Positions 49,101 through 57,470 of a DNA stretch of 64,000 nt are shown here, piece after piece. The first letter of the stretch is position 1. Each line of letters starts with the position of its first letter. Position numbers and translations under genes: made by a program. The stretch covers positions 62,001 to 126,000 of the forward strand of contig NZ_CAKZGO010000040.1 of assembly GCF_936916975.1 (NCBI RefSeq), in the 5' to 3' direction. The DNA is from an uncultured Dongia sp. Its GTDB lineage: Bacteria > Pseudomonadota > Alphaproteobacteria > Dongiales > Dongiaceae. Below the pieces are notes generated by a model. The model ran no database searches, had not been told where the DNA came from, and worked only from the letters and a program-made list of their open reading frames with translations.

Positions 49101-52100
49101 GGTACGTTCAATGTCTGACCTTCGACGACCGCGTATTCGTCGTTCTGCGCCGAAGCACCCGTATCGGTGATGTTGATCTTGATCTGTGCGGTCGAGGTCG
49201 AACCATCGGCGTCCTTCATCGTATAGGTGAAGGTTTCAAAATCCGCCCCATCGCCGTCGGACCCGTCCACACCGTGGTCACGCACCGGGGCCGTATAGCT
49301 GAATGAGCCGTCAGCAGCGAGGGTTAACGAACCGCCGAGACTGCCGACCAGCACTGTAGCGATCGCCGCCTTGCCACCATCTGCACCGACTGTGTCATTG
49401 GCAAGTACGCCGGCCGCCGTCACATTCAGTCCCTGTCCCTCGACGACATTGTACTCATCATTTTGAGCAGATGCGCCGGTATCGGTGATGTTGATCTTGA
49501 TCTGCGCGGTCGAGGTCGAGCCGTCGGCGTCCTTCATGGTGTAGGTGAAGGTCTCAAAGTCCGCGCCATCGCCATCCGAACCGTCGACACCATGGTCACG
49601 CACCGGCGCCGTGTAGCTGAACGAGCCGTCGGCAGCGAGGGTCAAGGAACCACCCAGGCTTCCCGTCAGCACGGCCGCCACAGCCGCCTTGCCACCATCG
49701 GCGCCGACCGTATCATTCAATAACACGCCGGCCACCGGCACATTGAGTGTCTGGCCTTCAACGACATTGTACTCGTCGGGATTGGCAACAGCCCCGGTGT
49801 CGGTGATGTTGATCCTGATCTGGGCTGTCGACGTTGAGCCGTCGGCATCCCGCATCGTGTAGGTGAAAGTCTCGAAGTCTGGACCATCACCGTCCGACCC
49901 ATCGATGCCATGGTCACGCACTGGCGCCGTATAGCTGAATGAACCATCAGCATTGAGGGTCAAGGAACCGCCGAGACTGCCGGTCAACCCGGCGGCGACG
50001 CCCGCCTTGCCGCCATCGGCACCGACCGAGTCATTGGCCAACACGCCAGCGGCAACAACGTTGAGACTCTGACCCTCGATAACGTTGTACTCGTCATTCT
50101 GGGCCGACGCCCCGGTATCCGTGATGTTGATCTTGATCTGGGCCGTCGAGGACGTTCCGTCCGAATCCTTTATTTCATAGGTGAAAGTCTCAAAGTCCGC
50201 GCCGTCGCCGTCGGAACCATCAACACCATGGTCGCGCACCGGGGCCGTGTAGCTGAAAGTGCCGTCAGCATTGAGAGACAGCGACCCGCCGAGGCTGCCA
50301 ATCAGCACCGCCGCCGTCACCTGGCCGGGACCATCCTTGCCGTAGTTGTCATTGGCATCGACATCCTTGCCAGTCAGCGCCGTGCCCTCGACGACCGTAT
50401 ACTCGTCGTTGACCGCGGCAGGACCGGAATCGGTGATATTGATCTTGATCTCGGCCGTTGACGTCGAACCGTCGGCATCCTTCACCGTATAGGTGAAGAT
50501 CTCGTAATCCGGCACCGCGTCATCATGATCGACCGAGGCCGGCGCCGTGTAACTGAACGACCCGTCGGCATTGAGCGTGAGCGACCCGCCCAGGCTACCG
50601 ATCAGCGCTGCCGCCACCGCCACTTTGCCGCCATCGGCACCGGAGATGTCATTGGCCAACACACCTGCGGACGGGACGTTGAGAGCCAGCCCTTCGCCAA
50701 CCGTGTATTCGTCATTCACTCCGATCGGGGCATCATCGACGATGTCGATGATGAGCGTATCATCAGAATGATCGCCGTCCACATCCGTCACAACGACGGC
50801 GAAATCATCTGTCACCGCTCCGCCGGAATGGTCGACATTGTCAAGCAGCGTATAGATATAGCTCAACGTACCACCCGGCCCATCGAAGGCCGTGATCAAT
50901 AGATCACCATGAAGACCGTGAACGGTCACACCAACGCCAGCCACGACCGGGCCGTCCTTGCCGGCGAGCGTCAGCGATCCGAAGCCGTCCGGGGTTGCAA
51001 ACGACATCGTACCGCCGGCGTGTTCGGAGGTGTCGCTGTCATTGCCGCCGTCATTGTCGGCGCCTTCTCCTGTACCAACCGGCTCAGCAACGCTGTTGAT
51101 TGTCCGAACCGGTAGGCCCTTTTCGTCGACCGTATTATCGTTCTCGCCGTCTGGTTCAAGGTCCAGCTCGGTCCCCTCGTCATAAATGTTAATCGTCAAT
51201 ATCGCCTGAGCGGAATCAAAATCACCATCGGTCAGGGTGTAGGTGAACTTATCGTCGCCGATCAACGGATCGCTATCGCTGCGGGTATAGACGTAATATC
51301 CGTCTGCATAGATGGTCAGAGTGCCATGCTCGCCGTCGATCACATAACCGGCCCCATGCACCGGATCGCTGGTCGCCACCGGCAGATTTGCCGGTTCCGC
51401 GACAGATACGATGGCAGATACGGCGGCGCCGTCCGCGCCGACGGCATCCTTGCCACTGGCCGGATCGGAGGTACCAATGCCGGTGATGACATTGCCATCC
51501 GTCGATTGCAGGTTCGCCACGCTGTCAAAATCGTTTGATGCTGTCGGCGTGTCATCATCGATATTGATATCGAGCTTGGCGATGACTGTATCGCCGTCCT
51601 TATCGGTCACCCGATACTCGATGTTCAGAATGAAGTTGTTTTCGCCTTGGATGGCCCCATGCGGTATCGCCGCAAGTTGCGTCACTCTGTATTCGCCAGT
51701 GGTCTGATCAACGATGATTTTGATATAGTCCGTGCCGCCGTAGGAAAGCGTTATGTTTGCGCCATCTATAGTCGTAGTTAAGAAGACACCCACCTGAGGA
51801 GTGGTGACCGAAGCGACTGAAACCGAGCCGGGTCCGTCCGAACCGAAATCAAAATTCAACGTGCCGATCACGTAGGGATGACCATCGACGTCGAGGGATG
51901 GCAGGGGGTCGCCGGCATCAGGCGCATCGTCGCTCGCCGGGTCAGTCGGATTTCCGCCAGGCATCAGATCGTCATCAAAATAGGCGGTCTGGGTCTCGCC
52001 AACGCTCGGGCCGTCATCCTCGAAACGGATATACTTTCCGATGTCGAAGCTGGAATTCGCCGTGTCGTCGTCATTATCGGTGACGGTCAGCGTCGCATTG

Positions 52101-54313
52101 AGGTAACCCGCACCGAGAGCGAGGACTTCGTCCTCATATGAGAAGGCACCATCAGAACCGTGGTCGATGGCGCGATATTGCGCAAGCTCGACGGCGCCTG
52201 TACTCGCATTGATCACCAGGGCAAAGACGGTTTCGTCCTGCCCGTTGGCGGTCACAATACCGCGCACGATGCCATCCGGTCCCTTTTCCAGCCGGACAGT
52301 TTCGCCCGACAACGTGTCGACCAGCGCGGTCTCGCTCTTGAGGATATCCAAACCATAGGCGTGGCTCTTTTCGCCATCGGCACCGGCATCGAATGTGAAG
52401 AAGATATCGGTCAGATCCGCGCCGGCATGACCGATGATCGCACCGATATTTGTCAGTGCGAGCGCGATCGGCGAATCCAGCTCGTCATTCTCCTTGCGCG
52501 GGCCGTCCTGCGGCGTCCCATTGCCGATCCCATCGACGTCACCTTGGGTCGGCCGGACGGTTTCGTCGGAGAACAGTTGGATAAAGTCACCCTCGGAATC
52601 CTGGCCGCGAGTCTCGATCGCCGGCATGTCATCATCGACATTGATTTCGATGGCGGTCGAGATGGTGTCACCGTCATTGTCCGTGGCGATGACGGGGAGG
52701 GTCAGTGTGAGATTGTTCTCGAACCCTGTATTGGGATCCTCAGGCGCCTCGTGCTGCAAGGCTTCATTGAGTTGAAACAGGAAGTAGCCGAAATAGTTGA
52801 TGCTGACTTCGAAAATATCTACGCGAACGTTGTTGCGTTCGACATAGCCGAAGATGTAGGTCGGATCGGTCGCATCCCAAAGGATCGTCTCGCCGATCGA
52901 GGTCTTGTAGGGACTGTCTGCACCGTCCGCGATATCGAACCGGAAGGGTGCTTCATGGAGCGCTGGCCCATCACCACCGAACTCAACGGCGACGAAGCCT
53001 TCTACCCGCGCCGTCGCATTCAAACCGGCATTGACATCGTCGTCGCCGGGGGCGTCGTCGTGATTGCCGGCTTGAAGGTCATCTTCGTCGATGACGTTGC
53101 CCGCTGGGGTGGGAACCTCCTCCTCGGAAGACCCCTCGCTATAGAGAACCTTTGCGTCGAAGGGGACGTCATCCTTGAACGCCGCTTCGAAGGTGGCCTC
53201 GACCGTCGTGCCGTTCGAGTCGATGACCTGGAATGCAATATTGGCCGTCAGCAGGTCCTGAATGTTCGGGCTGGCGCCATCCTCCAAATGATCCAGCGGC
53301 TCCTTCAATTCGACGGTCACGTCGAAGTGGCCGTCCATGCTGGGTGCGTTTGTGACCTTGATCTCAATGACGACCAGTCCGTCGGCAATGCCGCGGAGCG
53401 TGTGGCCATCGGACGCCACGGTCCATGCGATGATATTGCCGTTTGACTCCCAATCCAGCGGGAGACCATCTGTAAGCAGCTTCAGGTCGCCAGGCACTTC
53501 GCCGAAGAAGTCCACGTCGATCTTGACCAGTTGGACCATCGACTCCTTGTCGATATCGTCGCTATTGCCGGTGCCGTCCGTGCTCTCCGGCAGACCGTCG
53601 CCATCATTGTCTTCGTTGTCATCGGAATCGTATCTATCGTTGCCCTGATACGCGTAGAAGGCTTCCGTATTTTGGCGGGGTGGGAAATCGTCCTCATTCA
53701 CCAAGGCCGTACCGATGCTCAAGATGACCGGCGTCTGGTCAATCTCTATCGTGTCATCCTCCGGATCGTAGAGAATGTTCTGGTTTTCAATGAGGTTGTA
53801 GTTGAGCGCAGTCGGATCAAGACCACCGACTGCGTTGAGGCCTCCGAGGCCGGCCGCCGGGTCGAAGGGCGAGAAAACGCCACCATTGTTGTCGACGCCG
53901 GCGCCCTGATCACCCGCCCCCGGGCCAGCCGCCGTCTGGATATCGAGATTGGGATCGGTCGAGGCGAGCACGGCCGCAACATCGACGGCGATACCATCCG
54001 AGCCGATGATCGTGACATCGCTCTGCCCAGTGGCCTCTGCATAGCCGAGCAGGATGACGGTTACGTCGCCCACCTTGACGGCAAGGTTGCCATTGTCACC
54101 GAGCCGGGCCACCAGTCCATCGGCCGGAAATGGGAGCTGGATGGTCTCACCTGGCGTTACCGGGACTCGCACCGCATTTTCACCCGCGGGCATCTGGACG
54201 GCAGTCGGCGACCCGCCGGATTGAGTCAGGTGCATCTGCTCGATGTCGCTTTCATTGATCGGCGTGCCGATGATGGCGGAATCGGACGCGACGGTGGTGG
54301 TGTCGGTGGCCAT
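46148..54313 (-). CDS. Large RTX/VCBS-type adhesin (T1SS-143 and cadherin-like repeats)
   Basis: 2721 residues, no Sec signal. A ~130-residue N-terminal domain (…GETIQLPFPADGLVARLGDNGNLAVKVGDVTVIL) typical of large repeat adhesins is followed by several T1SS-143/DUF5801-like modules ending in NIDDDTP. Then come six tandem ~105-residue cadherin/VCBS-like repeats of the type NDEYNVVEGQ…ADGSFSYTAPVRDHG…IKINITDTGA (about residues 1195-1820). Further repeats follow, then a C-terminal RTX block (GGPGADTLNGNGGNDIL near residue 2540) and a type I secretion end. It is probably exported by an ABC/HlyD system such as the one at 35-38.7 kb and works in attachment or biofilm formation. It is divergent from an ECF sigma gene. 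Confidence 0.85.
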   Translation of the reverse strand: MATDTTTVASDSAIIGTPINESDIEQMHLTQSGGSPTAVQMPAGENAVRVPVTPGETIQLPFPADGLVARLGDNGNLAVKVGDVTVILLGYAEATGQSDVTIIGSDGIAVDVAAVLASTDPNLDIQTAAGPGAGDQGAGVDNNGGVFSPFDPAAGLGGLNAVGGLDPTALNYNLIENQNILYDPEDDTIEIDQTPVILSIGTALVNEDDFPPRQNTEAFYAYQGNDRYDSDDNEDNDGDGLPESTDGTGNSDDIDKESMVQLVKIDVDFFGEVPGDLKLLTDGLPLDWESNGNIIAWTVASDGHTLRGIADGLVVIEIKVTNAPSMDGHFDVTVELKEPLDHLEDGASPNIQDLLTANIAFQVIDSNGTTVEATFEAAFKDDVPFDAKVLYSEGSSEEEVPTPAGNVIDEDDLQAGNHDDAPGDDDVNAGLNATARVEGFVAVEFGGDGPALHEAPFRFDIADGADSPYKTSIGETILWDATDPTYIFGYVERNNVRVDIFEVSINYFGYFLFQLNEALQHEAPEDPNTGFENNLTLTLPVIATDNDGDTISTAIEINVDDDMPAIETRGQDSEGDFIQLFSDETVRPTQGDVDGIGNGTPQDGPRKENDELDSPIALALTNIGAIIGHAGADLTDIFFTFDAGADGEKSHAYGLDILKSETALVDTLSGETVRLEKGPDGIVRGIVTANGQDETVFALVINASTGAVELAQYRAIDHGSDGAFSYEDEVLALGAGYLNATLTVTDNDDDTANSSFDIGKYIRFEDDGPSVGETQTAYFDDDLMPGGNPTDPASDDAPDAGDPLPSLDVDGHPYVIGTLNFDFGSDGPGSVSVASVTTPQVGVFLTTTIDGANITLSYGGTDYIKIIVDQTTGEYRVTQLAAIPHGAIQGENNFILNIEYRVTDKDGDTVIAKLDINIDDDTPTASNDFDSVANLQSTDGNVITGIGTSDPASGKDAVGADGAAVSAIVSVAEPANLPVATSDPVHGAGYVIDGEHGTLTIYADGYYVYTRSDSDPLIGDDKFTYTLTDGDFDSAQAILTINIYDEGTELDLEPDGENDNTVDEKGLPVRTINSVAEPVGTGEGADNDGGNDSDTSEHAGGTMSFATPDGFGSLTLAGKDGPVVAGVGVTVHGLHGDLLITAFDGPGGTLSYIYTLLDNVDHSGGAVTDDFAVVVTDVDGDHSDDTLIIDIVDDAPIGVNDEYTVGEGLALNVPSAGVLANDISGADGGKVAVAAALIGSLGGSLTLNADGSFSYTAPASVDHDDAVPDYEIFTYTVKDADGSTSTAEIKINITDSGPAAVNDEYTVVEGTALTGKDVDANDNYGKDGPGQVTAAVLIGSLGGSLSLNADGTFSYTAPVRDHGVDGSDGDGADFETFTYEIKDSDGTSSTAQIKINITDTGASAQNDEYNVIEGQSLNVVAAGVLANDSVGADGGKAGVAAGLTGSLGGSLTLNADGSFSYTAPVRDHGIDGSDGDGPDFETFTYTMRDADGSTSTAQIRINITDTGAVANPDEYNVVEGQTLNVPVAGVLLNDTVGADGGKAAVAAVLTGSLGGSLTLAADGSFSYTAPVRDHGVDGSDGDGADFETFTYTMKDADGSTSTAQIKINITDTGASAQNDEYNVVEGQGLNVTAAGVLANDTVGADGGKAAIATVLVGSLGGSLTLAADGSFSYTAPVRDHGVDGSDGDGADFETFTYTMKDADGSTSTAQIKINITDTGASAQNDEYAVVEGQTLNVPFVGVLVNDSVGADGGKTAVAAVLTGSLGGSLTLNADGSFSYMAPVRDHGADGSDGDGVDYETFTYTMKDADGSTSTAQIKINITDTAPLGGSSEALVDDDGLAGNALSAIGDDTQSPDPDSDEKTFSGTLAHTMNADGYGSVGFASLAGSTDTIGTELVSYGWASNTLTATITGGARNGSVLFEIVVTPATGAYTLTLKDNVLHAAGGDENNAAAALTYTVTDADGSTAIGILNISFDDDAPSAANDDGGTVNAGSTVAVNTVPAGVTGNDTFGADGAKSGGGVVGVIAGNNAGPSPSNVASEITGSLGKLTLNANGTYSYIANGNASGTDYFTYTIEDADGDRSTAVLSFNVADQAQGTITGSALVYEDGIADQNTGGTTVTPQPLGISFTPNDNEQLTSLTLKALPIGWKIYDGASLLFTGAGVDVSIDTTVNLLANLTILPPTDNADGDISLNIEGALLDPTGGLTSTITGTLTVQRDAVADLPNNVQIIVTDSADGGSNFSSSETGAVQVKATFGDYLDGSEAHKITVQLATGFTAGLGASGTLSGYAYTYNSASGVVVLTVPNGTQSVDVTFAVTAPGGVIPANPTFTATATATETTFAGAEPDLTNNIATASASTGVPVERAISGTIITNSNVNKQQLVLTVVDQSNPVIAAANVFSLFLQGQQGTFLLDGGFIFDSDDKYGVAIESVVGSRDISVQNVQLTDFSLQIGAGVTTGDLTGSGNVKLDDNDDAAGPNLTGYTTVISPDTGAVDQALTGSVDGTAANQTLADGSANDGSFNMTYGAAGGDTLNGSNDADLLRGGPGADTLNGNGGNDILVFGAGDTINGGDGIDILRVDDGAIALTKIEDGSVAGPLINLLVDLEGQNIQDVESILITQEALPEAGFGTTIRLDAKNVLDFADDNGADANTLYIVGNSGDKLILGAPDAAEATWLDGDGNAGNGITKFASTTVGGVTFDEYRTSSGGTLFVDAEITVQTE
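48850..50725 (-). repeat. Six tandem ~315-bp repeats inside the adhesin gene
   Basis: The NDEY-type segment recurs near 50710, 50405, 50097, 49775, 49458 and 49138, a period of 310-320 bp (~105 residues). The last four or five copies are nearly identical in protein sequence (GSLGGSLTL.ADGSFSYTAP and ITDTGA blocks), so the array probably expanded recently and may vary in copy number between strains. Confidence 0.75.
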
Positions 54314-54652
54314 GGAACGCTCCCCAGGATCGTGCTGAAAATCAGCCGGTTTCTCTTATGCGCCCGGTCACGACGCAGCGCGGACCGCGCCTGCCGTGGA
54401 TCGTGCATCGATGGGAAAACGGGCGGAAACCGGTCAATATTCCGCAAATTTGAGATGAATATTGGACTACCGGCACATAATCGTGTGCCGGTATTGGATT
54501 TAAACTTCTTGACCTGGAAGCGCTGCATGATGGTGTTTGGGCTGCCAGCTGCGCTCTTAACGCGAAACGAACGTTTGCGCTGGCAAGGTAATGCTCGCGC
54601 ATGATTTCGTAGCGGACAGGCGTTGTTTTGGGTGCACAGCGGGGGCCACAGG
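54314..54652. promoter_or_regulatory. Divergent regulatory region between adhesin and ECF sigma gene
   Basis: About 340 bases without a gene, containing the start regions of both divergent genes. It holds two inverted repeats, described separately, and a drop in GC content around 54430-54510. No canonical sigma-70 promoter stands out, which fits control by an alternative sigma factor. Confidence 0.5.
54435..54493. promoter_or_regulatory. Two adjacent perfect inverted repeats (operator candidates)
   Basis: CAATATTC (54435-54442) and GAATATTG (54457-54464) form an 8-bp inverted repeat with a 14-base gap. Four bases later TACCGGCACA (54468-54477) and TGTGCCGGTA (54484-54493) form a perfect 10-bp repeat around TAATCG. 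Both lie in the middle of the divergent region. The first has the arm spacing of a dimeric-regulator site; the second could be an operator or a hairpin in a leader RNA. Confidence 0.55.
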
Positions 54653-55162
54653 TTGACCAGGCGTCGCGACATTGAGATCAGCCTGATCGGCTATCTGCCA
54701 CGCTTGCGGCGCTTTGCGATCGGCCTCAGCGGATCCGTGGATGAGGGTGACGATCTAGTGCAGGCGGCGTGCCTGAAGGTGCTTGAGCGTTACAGTCAAT
54801 GGCAAGCAGACACGCGGCTCGACAGTTGGGTCTACAAGATCATTCTGAATTTGTGGATTGATCGCCGCCGCTCAGCGACGCATCGCTTGTCCGTCCCAGG
54901 CGACGGGATCTGGGAGCAGATTCCTGGGGCTCCGTTGTTGGTCGAACTTGAAGCGCGACAAGATCTCCGGCGCACCTGGAGCGCCATCAAGGATCTTCCG
55001 GAAGATCAGCGGCAGGTGCTTCTGTTGGTCACAGTCGAAGGATTTAGCTATCAAGAGGCCGCCGATATGTTGGAGTTACCGATCGGGACCGTCATGAGCC
55101 GACTGGCGCGCGCCCGACTGGCCCTGGCAAAACTGGTCAATGGTACCGACGGGACGGAATAG
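54653..55162 (+). CDS. ECF-family RNA polymerase sigma factor
   Basis: 169 residues from TTG 54653 (LTRRRDIEISLIGYLPRLRRFA); GTG 54632 and TTG 54623 are alternatives. Region 2 is visible as GYLPRLRRFAIGL…DEGDDLVQAACLKVLER…LDSWVYKIILNLWIDRRR. Region 4 follows as AIKDLPEDQRQVLLLVTVEGFSYQEAADMLELPIGTVMSRLARAR. The two-domain build without region 3 defines an ECF sigma. The next gene, 28 bases on, encodes a membrane anti-sigma factor. Target promoters probably include its own and the divergent adhesin's (inference from position). Confidence 0.9.
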   Translation: MTRRRDIEISLIGYLPRLRRFAIGLSGSVDEGDDLVQAACLKVLERYSQWQADTRLDSWVYKIILNLWIDRRRSATHRLSVPGDGIWEQIPGAPLLVELEARQDLRRTWSAIKDLPEDQRQVLLLVTVEGFSYQEAADMLELPIGTVMSRLARARLALAKLVNGTDGTE

Positions 55163-55190
55163 AGTTGCCGCTCAATCGTTAGGAATTTTG

Positions 55191-55850
55191 ATGTCTGAGA
55201 ACCCCCAACCGATCGGCGAAGAAATGCTCACCCGTGTGATGCAATATTGTGACGGCGTGCTCGATGCGCGCGAAACCGAGATCGTCGCGCACGAAATCGC
55301 CGCCGACCCGGCTCTCCAGATTCTAGCCCGGGATCTTACGCTTGGCGCCACAGCCGCGCGCGAAGCACTGGCACCGTTGATCAATCAACCCGTGCCACTC
55401 GCCATGGCGCGTAGAATCACGAGTGCTAGAAGCACAACTCCTAGATTTTACGACAAACCTTTGTACCGCCAAGCTGCTGCTGCACTGGTCGGGCTGTTCA
55501 TAGGTGCTGCTGCCATGGGACTATGGTCAGCCCCCGAGCAGAAGGACGGACTCCGCCTTGCCGGTGCCGATGACCAGATCGACGGTCAATTCGGCTCCAG
55601 CGCATTTCGTTCCGCGCTCATTTCCGTCCTGAGTGCCAAGCCGGATATTACTTCTCGTGCCTTCGCATTGGGAGAGCCAAGTATGGGCCAAGGCAGCGTT
55701 TCCGTGATACGATGGTTCGAGTTGGCGTCAGGTACGGATTGTGCCGAGTTCCGTCTCGATCAGCCAACTGACTTGTTGGCAAGTGGCGTTGCCTGTCAGC
55801 TCAAAGATGGCGGCTGGGAGCTAATGACTCTTCCCACTGCGCAGGAGTGA
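55191..55850 (+). CDS. Membrane-anchored anti-sigma factor
   Basis: 219 residues from ATG 55191, eight bases after AGGA; a longer frame begins inside the sigma gene. The cytoplasmic N-terminus (EEMLTRVMQYCDGVLDARETEIVAHEIAADPAL) is a ChrR/RsiW-like anti-sigma helix bundle. A single transmembrane helix (AAAALVGLFIGAAAMGLW) lies near residue 100, and a ~100-residue periplasmic domain follows. It would hold the ECF sigma until a periplasmic signal, perhaps proteolysis, releases it. The subtilase immediately downstream could be part of that pathway or one of its targets. Confidence 0.8.
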   Translation: MSENPQPIGEEMLTRVMQYCDGVLDARETEIVAHEIAADPALQILARDLTLGATAAREALAPLINQPVPLAMARRITSARSTTPRFYDKPLYRQAAAALVGLFIGAAAMGLWSAPEQKDGLRLAGADDQIDGQFGSSAFRSALISVLSAKPDITSRAFALGEPSMGQGSVSVIRWFELASGTDCAEFRLDQPTDLLASGVACQLKDGGWELMTLPTAQE

Positions 55851-55895
55851 TGGGTCACGTGGCCGCTGCCGATTTTCTTGGAGCGTGATCAGACT

Positions 55896-57398
55896 ATGGA
55901 CCTGCGCCGTCCCGTATCGATGTTACTTGCAGTAATCTATGTCGCCGCCGTGCAACTGAGCGCGGCCGTTCCGCTTGTCTTACTGAGCGACACCGCCTTA
56001 GGCAACAATGGGAACGGCGGTGGGAACGGTGGCAATGGCGGCAACGGGAACGGTGGGAATGGCGGCAATGGTGGGAATGGCGGCAACGGCGGCGGCAACA
56101 ACGGCAATGGTGGAAATAACGGGAACGGCGGCAACAGCGGGAATAACGGAAGCAACGGGAGCAACGGCAATAACGCCAACGGCGATACGCCTGGGTCCGC
56201 AGCAGGAAAAAAAGGCAAGAAGTCCGATACAGTCGCAGACACGACGACGGCGGCAATGACAACGCCGGTGCCGGCGGCGGAAGAGGCCGAGGAGACCGTT
56301 GACCGCGGTGACCTTGATCGTGCGATCTCGCATGAGATTGTTGTCGCCAATGCGGGCACTGGACTCGATACCTTTGCCGACGCGAATGGCCTGCAGGTTC
56401 TCTCCCAGGACTCGCTCGCTGGCCTGGGTATCTCAGTTGCTCGGCTTTCGGTGCCGGCTACCTTATCTCTCAGCGACGCACGGGCCCGACTAAGGGCTTC
56501 CTTCCCGAACGCTTCGGTCGACTACAACCATGTCTATGCACCTCAGGCGAGCATGATCTTGCCGGCGCCAGACTACGCGCGCAATCAGGTCGGTTGGACT
56601 CCGGCGATCCAACAATGTGGCGCGGCAATTGAGCAATTGGGCATGCTCGACACGCTTGCCGACCTTAGTTTGCCACTCTTGTCCCCGGCCACCATCACCC
56701 AGGCGCTGTTCCTCGATGAGCCCGATGCAACGCCGGCCGATCCGACACATGGCAGCACGGTTGCGTCGATACTTGCCGGCCAAGGGGGCTTCGGGCTGCT
56801 CCCTAACGCGTCATTGTCAATCGCCGGCATATTCACGATCGATGAAGACGGCGCGCCCATCGCTAGTGCGACCGCCTTTGTAGGTGGATTGAACTGGCTG
56901 GCCGAGAGGGGCGTGACGGTCGTCAACACAAGTCTTAGCGGACCAGCAAACGAGTTTATGGAATTGGCCATCCAAGCGGCCGTTCAGCGTGACATTCGCA
57001 TCGTCGCTGCGGTCGGCAATGATGGCTTACACCAGGTTCCACGCTATCCAGCGGCGTATCCGGGCGTTATCGGCGTTACGGCGGTGGACGTCGCCGAGCA
57101 GCCGTTTAAGCAGGCCAATAGCGGTTCCTTCGTGACATTTGCCGCGCCAGGTGTTGATTTGTGGGTGCCCTCGGCCAATGAGTTCCGCTTGGCGAGCCAA
57201 GCCGGCACGCCCGACGGTAGCTACGTCAGCGGCACATCGTTTGCGGCACCATTCGTTGCGGCTGCCCTTGCCACCAACGGCAACGACAGCGACGCATTAG
57301 CACGCTCCGCCCTGGATCTAGGTGACAAGGGCCGGGATCCGGTCTTTGGGTTCGGATTAATCCAAGCATCCGCGACCTGCTCTCCCGCGGCAGACTGA
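55896..57398 (+). CDS. Secreted S8 (subtilisin-like) serine protease with Gly/Asn-rich linker
   Basis: 500 residues from ATG 55896. A signal peptide is followed by a ~60-residue tract made almost only of Gly and Asn (from about residue 35), then a Lys/Thr/Ala linker. A propeptide-like region and a subtilase domain complete it. The His motif is PTHGSTVASILAG, the oxyanion Asn lies in AAVGNDG, and the Ser motif is SGTSFAAPFVAAAL. The Asp is probably in ALFLDE, a divergent form of the usual DTG motif, so this residue is less certain. It is likely to act in the periplasm or outside. It follows the ECF/anti-sigma pair on the same strand. Confidence 0.85.
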   Translation: MDLRRPVSMLLAVIYVAAVQLSAAVPLVLLSDTALGNNGNGGGNGGNGGNGNGGNGGNGGNGGNGGGNNGNGGNNGNGGNSGNNGSNGSNGNNANGDTPGSAAGKKGKKSDTVADTTTAAMTTPVPAAEEAEETVDRGDLDRAISHEIVVANAGTGLDTFADANGLQVLSQDSLAGLGISVARLSVPATLSLSDARARLRASFPNASVDYNHVYAPQASMILPAPDYARNQVGWTPAIQQCGAAIEQLGMLDTLADLSLPLLSPATITQALFLDEPDATPADPTHGSTVASILAGQGGFGLLPNASLSIAGIFTIDEDGAPIASATAFVGGLNWLAERGVTVVNTSLSGPANEFMELAIQAAVQRDIRIVAAVGNDGLHQVPRYPAAYPGVIGVTAVDVAEQPFKQANSGSFVTFAAPGVDLWVPSANEFRLASQAGTPDGSYVSGTSFAAPFVAAALATNGNDSDALARSALDLGDKGRDPVFGFGLIQASATCSPAAD

Positions 57399-57410
57399 AT
57401 GCCAGAGCGC

Positions 57411-57446
57411 CATGAGGCAGGCGCATTCTCTTACCCCCGCCTCATG
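57411..57446. terminator. Bidirectional terminator-like hairpin between convergent genes
   Basis: CATGAGGC (57411-57418) and GCCTCATG (57439-57446) pair perfectly, with partial extension by AGG/CCC inside. The hairpin lies in the 72-base gap between the convergent protease and Gly/Asn-rich genes. Confidence 0.5.
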
Positions 57447-57470
57447 CCGTGATCTCCAGCCAGAAGCCGG

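Noticed and set aside
52160..53446. Plus-strand 428-codon frame over the adhesin
   Set aside because: Antisense shadow of the adhesin N-terminal modules.
55990..56190. Simple-sequence tract of GGC/AAC-type triplets
   Set aside because: It is in frame and encodes the Gly/Asn-rich linker of the subtilase, so it is a protein feature and not a separate repeat element.
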